The position numbers were made by a program, and so were the translations under genes. The notes beneath the pieces are model-generated. The model made no database searches. It was not told the origin of the DNA and saw only the letters and a list, made by a program, of their open reading frames with translations. A DNA stretch of 64,000 nt from Synaphobranchus kaupii. Its lineage: Eukaryota; Chordata; Actinopteri; Anguilliformes; Synaphobranchidae. Shown here piece after piece: positions 45,845 through 57,916 of the stretch; position 1 is the stretch's first letter, and the number at the start of each line of letters is the position of its first letter. The stretch lies in assembly GCA_029718625.1 (NCBI GenBank), contig CM056389.1, positions 21,051,381 to 21,115,380 on the forward strand. The letters run 5' to 3'.

Positions 45845-46220
45845 TTGGTTCGGTTTGGAGGAGCAGGCTATTTGCATTAATGAGCAGGTTTACCTTATAA
45901 AGCGGCCCATGAGTGTATATTCCCATCCATATTTAATGTTTTTAATGCACACCTGAGACTTTAGGAATTCTTAGGTGGAGATGCACAAATTCCTGTTACT
46001 CTGGGGTATGACTATTAGGTGACACACAGGCCAAACTCCCTTATACCACTTGCACACGCAAAACCCGGGATTGACATGGGATAATGTAAACAGGTTAGAC
46101 TCGAGTTTCAGTCATTAACACCAAACTATGGTCCTGGGTAAGTCTCGGGTCATCGCCATTCACACAAGACCCTGGTCTAATACAGCTAGATTGGTAGCTA
46201 GCTGGCTAGCAGACACAAAG
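45845..46220. repeat. Repeat pair with 53940-54330
   Basis: Both copies share GGAGGAGCAGGCTATTTGC, ATTAATGAGCAGGT, AAAGCGGCCC, TTAGGTGACACACAGGCCAA and AAAACCCGGGATTGAC. The first part resembles the end of a Tc1 element whose transposase fragment adjoins the 54-kb copy. The second part looks like a CCCGGG-type MITE. Confidence 0.5.
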
Positions 46221-46630
46221 CTTAGAGGGTAAATTTTTATTTTTATTTTAAGAATTAAAAAAAGAAAAATCGTCCAGGCATCGACAAAGAAGCCATCGCC
46301 GATGGGTTCAACCATTGTCAATAGTCGATTCCATCGACCATCGTCAATAGTCGATTCCATCGACCATTGTCCCAAGTCTAAATCGTGATTTAGCCAATGG
46401 GTTCCAAGATTGCTAATAACGCTACCTAGCGAATCAAATGATTGAACTGGCTAGCATGGTAATTAAATGTTGTTGATTTTAGCAAGGTTGTTTTTGCCTG
46501 TAGACTGTAATGGTAGCCTATAATAATAAATTGACAATCGTTGACCAGGTCATATCATTTGCTAAGATTAGCTACCCAGTAGGGATGGGAATCATTAGAT
46601 TTTATTGATATTGATGCCATACGTGTCGCT

Positions 46631-47362
46631 GTAATGGCGACGTAGTTCAGCTGTCTCTCATGTTCGTTTTTGTTAATTTGAATGTGTTTTGTTGTGTTGG
46701 GCTTTTGTCTTTTGTTTTTTTCATGCGCTGTGTGTCTGTTGTGGGACGGGGAAGTGGGCTGGAGATTTTTCAGGGCACTCCTGCTGCTCGTTTTGATAAT
46801 ATTGAGGAATTGTATCGTCGGGATAATTTTGTTTGAGGTCGTCACCATGGAGACGCATTCGCAACATATGCTCAGGATTGTCTGTTGGATCTGCAGCAAC
46901 AAAGTTTACCATCACTCTTCACCGGAGTTGAAGATGTCGGGACTGATCCAGGAGTGCAGGCAAGCTTCAAAAGGCAACCAGGGAAGGGAAGGAGAAGATA
47001 ATGCGGGGGAGGAGTGAGTCAATGACTGGAAAGGTTGACGCAGATTGGTGCTCCGTTTTGACAGTGTACAGAGACTGCTACACTGCGTGTATGGAGGAAT
47101 GTCGTGGAGGCGGAGTTTGTGTGTTGGACTGCTTAATGACACTGGACATCTCGGGACAGCGGAGGCTATTTTTAATCATGGCTGTATTCCACTTTAATTC
47201 ACTTAAATTGTTTGATTAATGCAATGATTCTATTTCATGTCTTTATTTAATATGTTTGTTTGTGTGTTATGGGTCTGCCCCACTGTCTATCTTTTTTGTT
47301 GTTGCTGGGGCTACAACTGAAGTTCCCTAACAGGAAAATAAAAGTTATTCTATTCTATTATC
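46631..47362 (+). mobile_element. Non-LTR retroposon fragment with (TTCTA)n tail, copy B
   Basis: Matches 25195-25918 closely. The TTCTA tail is one or two units shorter. No RT motif in any frame. Confidence 0.5.
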
Positions 47363-47555
47363 GATCCGATTCTTTATCGATTCCTTAAATATTATTTGCT
47401 CCCAGGCTATTAAAAGACCAACTATTGCTATTACTAACGGGTGGTCATCTAAAATGGATTCAATGACATAATATTTATAAAGTATAAAGCATTCCTTTTT
47501 TCATTCATATTTCTTAGTCATATCATGGAAAATATTTATCTGCTATATTTATGCC

Positions 47556-48312
47556 TGCACAAGTGGCAGAGCATCCAATAAAACAGTCAGAATTGTATAA
47601 TTCTGTAAATTGAAATGGCATTATAAATGTAATTTGGCTTGATCAATACAAGTGCTTGAAAATAAGAGACACCGGAAAATAATGAAAAAGGATGTGAGAA
47701 GAGAGGATAAATTATCAGTTTAAAGTTATGTCAAAAAAGAGGGATAAAATATTGTTGTTTAACCACTGCTCTGATTGGGATATTTAGGAGTTTCATTCTC
47801 TAACGAAGATCGCAAACTTTACTTATGAGTTAGTTACGCTCGTAGGCGTGTTTCATAAAGCTGCACCGTCATGTTTGCGTTGGTTTCTGTATTATCAGAA
47901 CATTTTCAGCTGTCACCATTCTCCAATATCTCATTTAGCCTATACATTTACATGGAAGAAAGACGAAATCTTTAACGTTACCTGACCGTTTTTTGGAGGC
48001 AAGATGGCTCCTCTTATTAGCTGAAGATGACAAAGATTGAAGATTATCATTGAGCTAATTTAGGTTAGTTATTCGCTTTCACAAATCTAGGCTACTCATC
48101 TGTGCGTGGCCAAGCAGGCAGTCGTTGTCAGATTAGTCTACCGCCAATCAAAACACTGTAGTTTTACACTTGTAGTTGGTTATAGGCTCCCGATGGGGAG
48201 CCTATAACACACTCCACAAATCTGTTGAATAGTGTCTTAAATTTCCGAAGACGGATTGCAAAATGGAGAGAATGATAGTAGCTTAAAATAGTTTTCAAAA
48301 AATGACATTTAG
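47556..48312. repeat. hAT-element interior, copy B
   Basis: Second duplication copy of the interior of the 18.1-19.3 kb hAT-like element, without terminal repeats. It carries the same 28-base hairpin (48180-48207) and keeps the ATGATAGTAG bases near 48273 that copy A has lost. Confidence 0.7.
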
Positions 48313-49107
48313 CTAAATCCGGGGTAGAATCTGTACATTAGAAACCACTACAAAATGATAACTTGAATGTGGGCTTATAGCAGTGTGTTTGGGTGCGATA
48401 AAGTTATTTCTCACATCTATGGTGCTATCCTCAATGCATAGTGCAGTGATATAGAAAATATGAAAAAACTATTTTGATATACTACTATACGATCTAATAG
48501 TTGTTTTAGGATGATGTTTTGAATTTCATATCGTAATCACTTCCAGTGAAGGTTAGGCTACATGCATAATAATACCAAGTATTAATTAAACTTTCCGGTG
48601 TAAAAACTAAGGAAATTAATGAGAATAACTATGTTTCAAGTGAAATGTTTGCGTTTGCCGAAAGCCTCAAAAGGACAGGAAATTAAATTGATCAGCCCTA
48701 ACGCTAACATGAGCCTGCTCCCCATCAAGGTGTATCTGTACAGAGCTTTGATGGCTACAGTCTGTAGCCTATATGTCAAGCCTACTGTAGCCAACTTCAA
48801 ACAACATGTAGGCCTGCTCCCCACTGGCCAGATTGCTTAAGATTCAAACCTTCCCTAAACTAGTCTAATTCATACTCTTCATAGTAGTGACTATCATATA
48901 AATGTCTGTTAATAGTGTTAATGATAGCATTCCCAAGATGGTCATGATGGCATTTTGAAATGGCCTTACACACTGTATGGGGAATTGATAAATGGAAATA
49001 ATTTATATTAATTTGTGCAGAACAGGACTTTATTCTCATTTATACACAGTTTTTTGTATGGTCTTAATATTATTTTGAAATTGTACCAGTGAAATATATT
49101 GCATATC

Positions 49108-50285
49108 CAAACCCCAATTCCAATTCCAAAAAAAGGCCAGTCTAGCACTGACACACTCCCTGACTACGAAATTGTAACACATGCAGAATGTGGCTTGGCA
49201 TTGTCTTGCTGAAATAATAAGGTACATCCCTGAAAAAGACGTCTAGATGGCAGCATATGTTGCTCCAAAATGCATATGTACCCTTCAGCATTAATGGTGC
49301 CTTCACAGATGCGCAAGTTACCCATGCCATGGGCACTTATACACCCCCATACCATGACAGATGCTGGCTTTTGAACCTTGCGTTGGTAACAATCGGGATG
49401 GTCATTTTCTTCTTTGGCCCGGATGACGTCCATTATTTCCAAAAACAATTTGAAAGGTAGACTCGCAGACCACAGCACATGTTTCCACTCTGCATCAGTC
49501 CATCTCAGATGAGCTCGAGCCCAGAGAAGTTGACGGATGTTTCTGGATGTAGTTGATTTTTGGCTTACGCTTTGCATAGTAGAGTCTTAACTTGCATTTG
49601 TAGATGCAGCGGCAAACTGTGTTTACTGACAATGGTTTTCTGAAGTATTCCCGAGCCCATGTGGTTATATTCATGTCGGTTTTTAATGCAATGCCGTCTG
49701 AGGGATCGAAGGTCACGGGCGTTCAATATAAGTTTTCAGCCTTGCCCTTTACGCACGGAGATTTCTCCAGATTCTCTGAATCTTTTCATAATATTATGGA
49801 CTGGCGATAGTGAAATCCCTAAATTCCTTGCAATCGTGCATTGAGAAACGCTGTTCTTAAACTGTTGGACTATTCGCTCACATAGTTTTTTCGCAAAGTG
49901 GCAAACCTCGACCCATCCTTGCTCGTAAACGCCCGAGCCTTCGTGGATGCTCCTTTTATACCCAGTCATGATAGCATCACCTGTTACCTATTCACCTGTT
50001 TACCTGTGGACTGTTCCAAACAGGTGTTTTTTGAACATTCCACAACCCATAAGACTTCCCAGTCTTATGTTGCCTCTGTCCAAACTTTTTTGGAACGTGT
50101 TGCAGGCATCAAATTAGGAATTAGAATATTTACAAAAATCAATAAAGTTGATACGGTAAAACATAAAATAACTTTATTTTGTACTGTTTTCAATTAAATT
50201 TATGTAAAAGAGAATTTACAAATCACTGCTTTCTGCTTTTATTTGCATTTTACTAACTGTCCCAACTTTTTTGGAATTGGGGTTT
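49108..50285 (-). mobile_element. Second Tc1-like element, copy B, internally deleted
   Basis: Both terminal repeats are visible here: CCCCAATTCC at the left and AACTTTTTTGGAATTGGGG at the right. About 565 bp, including the end of the transposase, are missing just inside the left end. No LINE interrupts it. Confidence 0.85.
49142..49969 (-). pseudogene. Tc1 transposase remnant, copy B
   Basis: The N-terminal part (49736-49969) has an HTH (QCTIARNLGISLSPVHNIM) and the middle part AREYFRKPLSVNTVCRC. The catalytic part then reads LWSASLPFKL where the first Asp motif is expected, followed by [17 protein letters not shown] and FQQDNAKPH. The region with the Glu is deleted. Non-functional. Confidence 0.8.
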
Positions 50286-50530
50286 GTACATTACATGATA
50301 ACATTTTGATGTATTATGTAGTAAATATATAATCTGGAGTTATGACTTGAAAATTACATATGTTCGAAATGAAGCATGCTTTAAAAAAGTGCAAAATCTG
50401 TAAGTCTTTATGCACAATTGCTAATACACTGTACATAGCGCCTACTCCAAGAGTATGAATTAGGCTCTATGAGAGAAGGTTTGAATGTTAAGCAATCTGC
50501 CCAGTGGTGAGTGTTAATAAGTATGCCAGC

Positions 50531-50763
50531 AGTTAAACCGAACACTGCCTGCGGATCGTACTTTACTGGTTCCACAGCAGAGGAGGAGGTATTGTGTGAC
50601 GGCGGCGGTGTTGGAGAGCAATCCTCCTCGGCTGCCGATATCGATGGAGTTACAGGCGGCGATCCAGGCTGTGATGTGTAGGTGGCTGTGGTGCAACTGC
50701 TGCTGCTACCCTGCTGTTGGTCTGATGCGGGAGCGGTGCTGTGGATAAGCACATCACTTCCAC
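50531..50763 (-). other. Exon-like antisense reading frame, copy B
   Basis: Same frame as at 36968-37197, with Asn for Ser in PPPSHNTSSS as the only central change. The upstream pyrimidine tract ends TCTCCTTGTTAG, a good acceptor. At the far end copy B has CTGCTGGC where copy A has CTGGTGGC, so a donor there is not conserved. A GTAAAG earlier in both copies is an alternative donor. Confidence 0.4.
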
Positions 50764-50769
50764 TAACAA

Positions 50770-51727
50770 GGAGAAGGCAAAAAAAACTTTTCAAACGACC
50801 TATTTCCACTGTCAGACACATTATGAGAAAATGGAAGATAAATGGAACAGTTGAAGTTAAGGCAAGATCTGAAAGACCAAGAACAATTTCAGATAGAATG
50901 GCCCGAGAACTGGTGAGAAATGCTCATAAGAACCCACACATCACTGCAAAAGAGCTGCAAAAAAAGAGTAGCAGACGCAGGTCTAGTTGTTCACAGGACA
51001 ACAATACAGCGTACTTTAAACAACAAAGACCTACATGGTAGCGTTGCCAGAAAGGAGCCTTAAAGCATCTGAAGTATGCAAAAGAAAACCTTGAGAAGCC
51101 TGAAGCATTTTGGAACAATGTGCTTTGGACTGACGAAGCCTTTGTAGCATTTGTAGAGACGAACACCTTGCCAACTGTTAAGCATGGACATGGATCCATT
51201 ATGCTTTGGGGTTGTTGAAATATTGTGCGGGTGGAAGGAAGAATGGATTCCACCAAATATCAATAGAGGCTAATGTTCGAAGGTCAGTCCAGACATTGAA
51301 GTTGAAGAGAGGTTGGGTATTCCAGCAAGACAATGATCCAAAGTATACCCTGAAAGTACCTCCAGGAAAGATGGATGAAGGTTTTGGAATGGCCACCACA
51401 GTCCCCAAATAATATTTCTGAGCTAGAGGTGTTCTGCCAGGAAGAATGGGAAAAAATTCCTAAAGCAAGAATTGAAAGACTCTTCACTGGCTACAGGAAA
51501 CGCTTGCAAGCTGTTTTAGTTCCCTGAGGAGGAGTTACAAAGTACTAACTGACTGGGTTCCCAAACTTTTGCACCAGACAAAAATTTTAATAAAAAGTAA
51601 TCTTGCTTTAAAATTTGAAGAAATGTATCATATTTAACTTTTTAGAGGTCAGGTTAGCTTCTATTCACTTAGATATTAATTGTAAAAGGCATTTTCACCA
51701 GGGGTGCCCAAATATTTGCACCCCACT
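50770..51727 (+). pseudogene. Third Tc1-like element and transposase remnant, copy B
   Basis: The opening is as in copy A (RPISTVRHIMRKWKINGT, ARSERPR). It then lacks part of the region after the first Asp, keeps QQDNDPKY, and has lost the NPIENLW part. The right terminal repeat GGGGTGCCCAAATATTTGC ends near 51727 with the last base pair altered. Confidence 0.8.
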
Positions 51728-52110
51728 AAGTGTCTTAAGTCTTTCCTCATGGCATTTAAATTTCACACTCGGAACTAGTTTGGTCACTTTTTTCTCCTTT
51801 TACTTTATTTTCTTCCATAACACTGAGTTGCATAACACTGAGTTTGTGTAGTGTTAGTCTGAACCAGGCATTATCTGGCTACAGCTGGTAGCTACAATTT
51901 GGTAACTTATAGCCGCGTAGCCAGTTCGAGCTAACGCAATCTATACGACATATAACGTTAGCAAGCATAGAATAAAGTAACGTATAGGTAATTACAGTTG
52001 TCTGGCAAGCAGAAAGTCCATACATATGAAACTTTTGACCTACCTGTCCAGTCTGTCTTTAAACCAATTTGTTCCCGAAAATCTCACCACCTTCTGAAAT
52101 TAGCACCTAT

Positions 52111-52544
52111 GTTTACTAGTTTTCGAGCAAGCTTTATCCAGTTCCCTTTTATTTTTCTTTCTGTGAAATAGCGCGTGTGTAACAGGTCGCTGTGAAATGT
52201 CTAGCTGGTGAATTGGATACTGGCAAGGTCAATCTCAGTTGATAGGTCCACGATGTGATCATGGTCATAACTCGCCACTGTTAAAATAAGCCACTGTTTT
52301 GAAAACAAAATTCGAAGCGAATTGCTGTTCTTTAGTTTGCAGAATTTGAGGGTATAAAGAGTCTATGGTGCTGTATTTCTCTCAGAACAGTTCTTTCTGT
52401 GATTGCTACCAACTAAGCATGACCGTTTCCCGATATAAAAAAAAAAAAGAAAGAAAAGTTCTTTGACTTTATTATTCTTGGTGGGATCTTTGCCACCTCG
52501 CTGTTGCGGTTTCCTTCTTTTCCAAGTTGGCGGTAGGAAGGTTC
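52111..52544. other. No gene recognised
   Basis: Spacer between the segmental duplication and the next transposon fragment, with an A-rich run near 52437-52455. Confidence 0.4.
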
Positions 52545-52607
52545 ACACAGGTTCATTGTCCAGTTTTTTGATCACGTGCCATCTGTAGCCACAGCTTGCT
52601 GTTCTTA

Positions 52608-53510
52608 CGCCGCGTTCTCACAGCGAGCAACTTGGTTGCTGGGTCGGTCAAGTCTACTAGGCTGGGGGCGGGGCAAGAGCTTCCCGTTGTGTCATCCAAG
52701 TTAGCTCGTGCAGCTACAATGTTTTGATGAAGAGAAACAACGACAGTAGCCTACATATAAGAAAGACATATTTGCAATGCAGCCTATTCTTTATAGTTAT
52801 GTCATGACACTGATAATTATGTGTTCTCGCTAGCTAGCGATAGGCTATATCTATCTTCGTCGCAAGCTGGCAATCTTTATCTATCTATTATTCGATTTTA
52901 CAGTAAATGCTGGGCCAGTTTGGAGTGTAAGGGCATGTTAGACTGGAAAGCTGACCAACATCATGCTGAACTGTATACAAATAAAGAAGCTATACCGTCT
53001 TTCATCATCGAAACCGATTCAGGACCCTTTTATTTCTCGAACGTAATTGAAAGTACCGGCGGTTTATATATAAATCTATCTATCTATCAAGATAGATTTA
53101 TGTATAAAACTCAACGTGTAGTTTGGGCTCACTGTGATATTGGTAAAACAAGCCACATATATCGTTTAAGGTTATGTTATGACACTGATAATATATAAAT
53201 TATTCACTGTTGTTACCGCTGCTAACCCTATTTCGCCTAGCTTAGTTTGATAGGCAATATTACGTACGTTACGAAACAATTATTCACGAAATGGTTTCGT
53301 TTCGGTTGGAGAAATATGAAGCGCAGAACTCTGATTGGCTGTTACGGCTGATGTCGGCGAAAAAGTTAAACTGTGGGCAACATTTATCGGCCAATTTTGG
53401 TCGCTCAGTTTTCTAGTTGCTCAGGTCGCTGACCGTCGCTCAGCTTCATAGAGAATGAATGGAATTCCGGCAACTGGGCGACCGAAGTTGCTCGATGTGA
53501 GAACGCAGCG
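52608..53510. mobile_element. PIF/Harbinger-like element inserted in Tc1, 903 bp
   Basis: The ends are CGCCGCGTTCTCACAGCGAG and, inverted, CGCTGCGTTCTCACATCGAG. TTA lies on each side (52605-52607, 53511-53513), and removing the element with one TTA rejoins the Tc1 sequence (GCTGTTC-TTA-GCTG). A 125-codon frame inside (52821-53198) shows no known domain. Confidence 0.8.
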
Positions 53511-53513
53511 TTA

Positions 53514-53870
53514 GCTGTCAAGAGTGGTCTTCTGCTGCTGTAGCCCATCCGTTTCAAGGTTCGATGCATTGTGCATTCAGAGATGCCAATTTTCACACCA
53601 ATGTTGTAATCAGCTGTTGTTTGAGCATTTGTGGCCTTTCTGTTAGCTTGAACAAGTCTGTCCATTCTCCTCTGACCTGTCATTTACATGGTGTTTTTGC
53701 CCACAGAACCACCACTCACTGGGTGTTATTTGTTTGTCCCACCATTCTCTGTAAACTCTAGAGGTTGTGGTGCTTGAAAATCCATATAGGGGAGAAATGC
53801 TAAAAACCACCATATTTGGCACCAACAATCATACCACGGTCAAACTTGCTTAGATCACGCATCTTTGCCC
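53514..53870 (-). pseudogene. Tc1 transposase N-terminal fragment
   Basis: Readable pieces are SRVYREWWDKQ and EWWFCGQKHHVND (end of the first HTH), then, after a frameshift, RMDRLVQANRKATNAQTTADYN and RTLKRMGYSSRRPLL (second HTH). The coding piece stops at the Harbinger-like insertion, with a little more beyond it near 52560-52604. There is no DDE domain. Confidence 0.75.
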
Positions 53871-53939
53871 TTTGTCATGTTTTTTGGAACAACAACTAAA
53901 CCTCACCATGTCTGCATAATTTATATATTGAGTTTCAGC

Positions 53940-54330
53940 TGCATGATTTGCTGTTTGGAGGAGCAGGCTATTTGCATTAATGAGCAGGTGTACCTTAGAA
54001 AGCGGCCCCTGAGTGTGTATTCCCATACATATTTTACTTTTTTACAGCACACCTGAGTATTTCGGAATTATTCGGTGGTGATCCATTAATTCCTATTAAA
54101 CTGGGGTATAAATATTAGGTGACACACAGGCCAAACTCCTTTTACCCCTTTTACACGGAAAACCCGGGATTGACCCACGTTTCACACATTCACACGAAAT
54201 GATGGTCCTGGCTAAATACCGGGTCGTCGCCATTTACACAAGACCCGGGCCTTATGTCCTGCTGGAAGTTTACTTCAGTACGCATTCCGTTTTTTTCCTG
54301 CTAATACAGCAAGTTTGGTAGCCAGCTGGT
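53940..54330. repeat. Repeat pair with 45845-46220
   Basis: See the shared landmarks of the 45.8-kb copy. Here the first part is the terminal region of the adjoining Tc1 fragment. Downstream, two further TTTTTTCCTGCTAATACAG units (near 54290 and 54372) form a small tandem repeat. Confidence 0.5.
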
Positions 54331-54599
54331 TAGCAGATACAATGTAGTTTGCCGCAAGTTTACTTCTGTGCACGTTACGTTTTTTCCTGCTAATACAGTT
54401 AGGTTTGTAGTCAGATGCAATATAGTTTGCCATACACTGGCTTATCCCAGTATGGTAACTCCTGAATGCAATTAGTTTCATAGAGAACGTGATGGGAAAT
54501 TGCACATGCTGAGGCCCGCAGCCAGGAGGCATAGTAATAAGCACTGGACTTGGAAAAAAAGAACCTGTGGATTTACAGACACTTTTAATCACGACGCCC

Positions 54600-54904
54600 C
54601 TGCCATCACCCTGATGAGCTGTCCCCTGTATCATTGGACAGTCAGCTTGACCCCCAACAGTCAGTGACTGTGGAGGGATTAGCGTGTGACCAGGAGGGTG
54701 GCTGAGCATGCTCACCTTACCCCTTCCAGTTTTCTGCTTCTGCCTGACTTCATGAATGAGTTACAATCATTCAGGAAGTCTCCTGGGACTTCTGCACTCC
54801 CCAGGATCCAGCTGGCCAATCTGACTGGTGCTGCATCCTCTGGGGCGGCTGCTGCCTCAGGTTGGGCCTAATTTTGCAAAGCTCACAGCATGATTCCCAG
54901 CATC
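54600..54904 (+). mobile_element. DIRS-like retrotransposon, left part before the provirus
   Basis: This stretch joins 63027 when the provirus and one CATC are removed. It precedes the RT-bearing part and has no intact frame. The assignment depends on continuity with the right part. The left border is not defined. Confidence 0.45.
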
Positions 54905-55534
54905 TGCGGAGGGAAGCCTTTGACTCCCTCCTTATTAAGTTCAATTTGAGATGGGTTTTTCGAGTGGAAGAATTCTCAAGATAAAGATGTAGGAAATAGC
55001 AGAAGTATAATCTTTTATTAAATGGTCAAATGTTGATTCAACATGGGAAAACCACAAACCTACGCAGAGGATTCAGAATTCCCCGAACAATAACAAACAT
55101 TAGTTTTTACAATATCATAACTCCTCCTTTACGTTGCTAATACACCAATGATATGCGGTAACACCTTTTCATAATATCTTATTTTATCCAATAACAAATT
55201 AGGCAAAACATTAATATGTTATATGACCTGTTCTTACCCTATGCGCTTGGGGGCACTCTTGATCTATCAAATAAAATTGTTTGTGAACTCTCCTCCCACC
55301 TGTTCGGTCAGCACGATCTATAAGTACAACTCCTGCTTTGTTATGGAACACAGGAGGAAAACATTCCTGTTTTGACTGGTGTGCTAGATGCCCTCGTCCT
55401 TGCTGACAGAGAACTATCCTGCACCCTCTCACAACCCCCCATCTCAGTACTTTTCCACTAGATCTTGGCTGTATTATTTAATTATTTATATATTTGCATA
55501 TGAGGCTTTCTTGGGCCTACGGCTTACTTCCACA
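54905..55534 (-). repeat. 3' LTR of the provirus
   Basis: On the minus strand it begins TGTGGAAGTAAGCC and ends CCCTCCGCA. It carries an octamer ATGCAAAT (55492-55499) next to an ATATATAAAT TATA-like string in U3, and an AATAAA signal (complement at 55014-55019). By eye it differs from the other LTR at three substitutions and one single-base indel. Confidence 0.93.
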
Positions 55535-55545
55535 TTCCCCCCTTT
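55535..55545 (-). promoter_or_regulatory. Polypurine tract
   Basis: The minus strand reads AAAGGGGGGAA directly before the TGTGG start of the 3' LTR, in the place and form of the plus-strand primer of a retrovirus. Confidence 0.85.
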
Positions 55546-56860
55546 GAGACCATACGGTCTCACACTCTCTTGTTGATACTTCGCCTGGTGGTGGAGTTAT
55601 GTTATGACATTAGTATTGTACGATAAAAATAAACATTTGTAGTTGATTAGTTTCATGCATAATTTACCTAAGTTAATATTTCCTCTAATTAACAATTAAC
55701 AGATGATCTATCAAACAGTAAATATCAAGAATATCAAAAAGTTCATCAAAAATATCAAAAATTTAATCAAAAATATCAAAAGTTAATCAAAAAGCTACTG
55801 TATTTAATGATTTTTAATGATCATCTAATTTTGATTCGCTATAATTATACAAAGATTATATAAAAAGAATTGGATTATACTTGTAATGTCTTCTTCCTCT
55901 TCTTAGGAGCCCATATTCTAAGAAGCCTGAGGAGAGGTTACTAGCACTTCACTCAGGCGTCTCCTACCTTCTTCGCCCTTTTCCTTAATCTATTTATGTG
56001 TCTGTTTTATCTATCCTAAGGGCCTTTAGTCAGTTGGGGCTTTATTATGTCGCCTTTGAGTTGTTCTTTTCTTCATGTAGTCAGTGTATGTAATATGTGT
56101 GATCCACTTAGATCCTTCGAGCCTCCCTCTCTCTCGGGCGCAGCTCCAGGCTGGATCCCTTTCCGCTGAGTTCCTTCCCCCCGACTCCTCTGAGTGAAGG
56201 ACCCTCAGCCTCTCTGCTTCCCAGGCGTCTCCTTTTCAGAAACCCTGATCACAGAAAGCACTGCTCGCTTACTAACGCATTCGGTTTCAGCTTACAGTGG
56301 CCTGACTGTACATTGAGCCGAGCGCGGCGGCCATGTGCTCCACTACAGGGACGCCACTCATGGTCTTGCTGCTCTCTGCAACCCGACCGGCCGGTGACCC
56401 AGTCGATAGCGATCCCCAGCCCAGCGTCTAAACACCGAGCCCCGTAGTGGTAACTAGCCACCCGGTTGGGAACCGACGGTCTGATCCCTATCCCACTTTG
56501 CTATGGGTATAGAAACTTTGACAGTTTTCACCAGCCTTGCCTGTTCACAGAGGTTGTCTCTTCCCCTCTGCTAGGTGTGGACTGTCATCCACGTACCACG
56601 CAGTGCCTGCATACTTACATGCGACAACTACGCCGACTAGACGGTACCACGGCAGTATGTCAATTCATACTTCATCAGACACGGGGGCCTTCAGTCTTCT
56701 CCCCTGCACTATATAACGTTTTTAACGTGCCCTCTGAACTTTGCAATTCGGCCGCCGCCTGTTCCCCACTAGGTTCGGGGTGCCTAATCCCCTGCCTAAT
56801 GGGGTGTCAAATAGATAAATCTATTCTGACTATTTTATTTATTTTTTAATTTTTTTATTT
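55546..56860 (-). other. Provirus 3' region without a recognisable env
   Basis: Between the integrase remnant and the polypurine tract all frames on both strands are stop-rich or low-complexity. I see no surface/transmembrane cleavage site, fusion peptide or membrane anchor that I can support. An A-rich stretch (56820-56870 on the minus strand) marks a junction, possibly a rearrangement. Confidence 0.5.
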
Positions 56861-56867
56861 TTATTTA

Positions 56868-57260
56868 AAACTAGTTTTTAGAACCATTGTCGCTGCTCAG
56901 GGTCTGACAGACCCCGAATCTGGGGAAAATTTATTTTGCCAAGGCTTTAGCTACAGTTTTAGAATCCGCATGCGCAGTGGGGAATGCTTCTACCCATCTT
57001 GATATCATGCTAGTATAAACCAATGTTTCTGTATTTCTCTCATCATCTCCCCCCTTGCAGAGTGGCCAACACCATGGGCAGCTCTGCAAATTACCTCTAT
57101 TACTGCGCTTGGTGCAATTGCTTTCCCTGTACATTGCCGCCATATTCCTGTAGACTTATCTAATCGTTTAATCACAAGGTTTGTTCCGCCTGTATGTGCT
57201 CCGCACTTTATAATTATAATTTTTACGGGTTGTTTCATGACCTCCAACAGTTATTTTACC
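56868..57260 (-). pseudogene. Provirus RNase H end and integrase start, degraded
   Basis: Pieces in different frames show the end of RNase H (KCGAHTGG, about 57205), a short linker, then the integrase-type segment SRWVEAFPT (about 57000). An SSDNGS motif near 56890, which would carry the second integrase Asp, is followed at once by a stop. The rest of integrase is absent. Frameshifts and stops occur throughout. Confidence 0.75.
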
Positions 57261-57396
57261 TCAAAAATGTTTTTTATACGGTTTCCCCTGCAGTGAGAAA
57301 CCCTCGTCTTGCACCTATTCCCCAAAATGTGTACTATATACCCCACAAGCATACGCTGAGTCACAGTAGATATTAACGGTGTGTCCTGTACCCCTT

Positions 57397-57723
57397 CTAC
57401 AGACTCTTGCTAGGGCTACCAGTTCTGCTTGTTAGGCACTTGTCCCTGGGCTTAGAGCTGATTCTTCGATCGTTTGATATGTCGATGGTCCTTCTTGTTG
57501 TACTATAGCATATCCGGCTCTCCTTTTTTCCTGTGCGGGGATCAATGGATGATGAACCGTCCACAAAAAGCATGTGGTCCGGAGCCATCAGTGGTTCTTG
57601 TTGTAAGTCTTCTCTTGCCCTTGCTTCTGCTTCCACCACTCTTTCACATTCATGTGGTTGGCCTTCTTCTGGGGTCATCATTAATTCCGCTGGTTTCACA
57701 GCTTTGCATCTGATAATGGTCAA
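57397..57723 (-). pseudogene. Provirus RNase H segment
   Basis: An open stretch of 108 codons contains LFVDGSSSIDPRTGKK, the RNase H start with its first catalytic Asp. Shortly after, the frame no longer resembles the family. It is separated from the RT segment by stops near 57770-57900, where remains of the RT thumb/connection can be seen with deletions. Confidence 0.75.
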
Positions 57724-57916
57724 TCCTGGCTGTGTGAGTAGGATCTCGTATCCTGATACTCTCCGATAAGTTAGGGACGATTTCCCTCTACTGAGTAGTG
57801 CTTCTACTGCATGTGACCCATACAGGGTAACTTCATGCCCTGCCGTTATTGGCGTTGCTTGCCTTCTCTACTGCAAAGGCGGCTGCTGCCAGCCCTTTCT
57901 CTGGAGTCCTCTTTTT

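Larger units (their letters stand above)
46381..52110. repeat. Segmental duplication, copy B (empty-site copy)
   Basis: Direct-orientation partner of 24932-38684. It lacks both LINE insertions and the first Tc1 found in copy A and so shows the pre-insertion sequence at each point. It has its own deletion of about 565 bp inside the second Tc1 (after 49130), and lacks the third Tc1's NPIENLW region (near 51410). Confidence 0.9.
52545..54015 (-). mobile_element. Tc1 fragment split by a Harbinger-like element
   Basis: Reading minus from about 54015, the Tc1 end (GAGCAGGTGTACC region) leads into the transposase N-terminus. That frame is interrupted at 53513/52605 by the element at 52608-53510 and continues to about 52545, where similarity to the Tc1 type stops. 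The catalytic half is absent. Confidence 0.7.

Noticed and set aside
52821..53198. 125-codon frame inside the Harbinger-like element
   Set aside because: No transposase or Myb-like motif, and composition like the surrounding AT-rich DNA. Most likely chance.
55546..56860. Possible env gene of the provirus
   Set aside because: No cleavage site, fusion peptide or transmembrane anchor could be supported in any frame. I left it as unassigned sequence.
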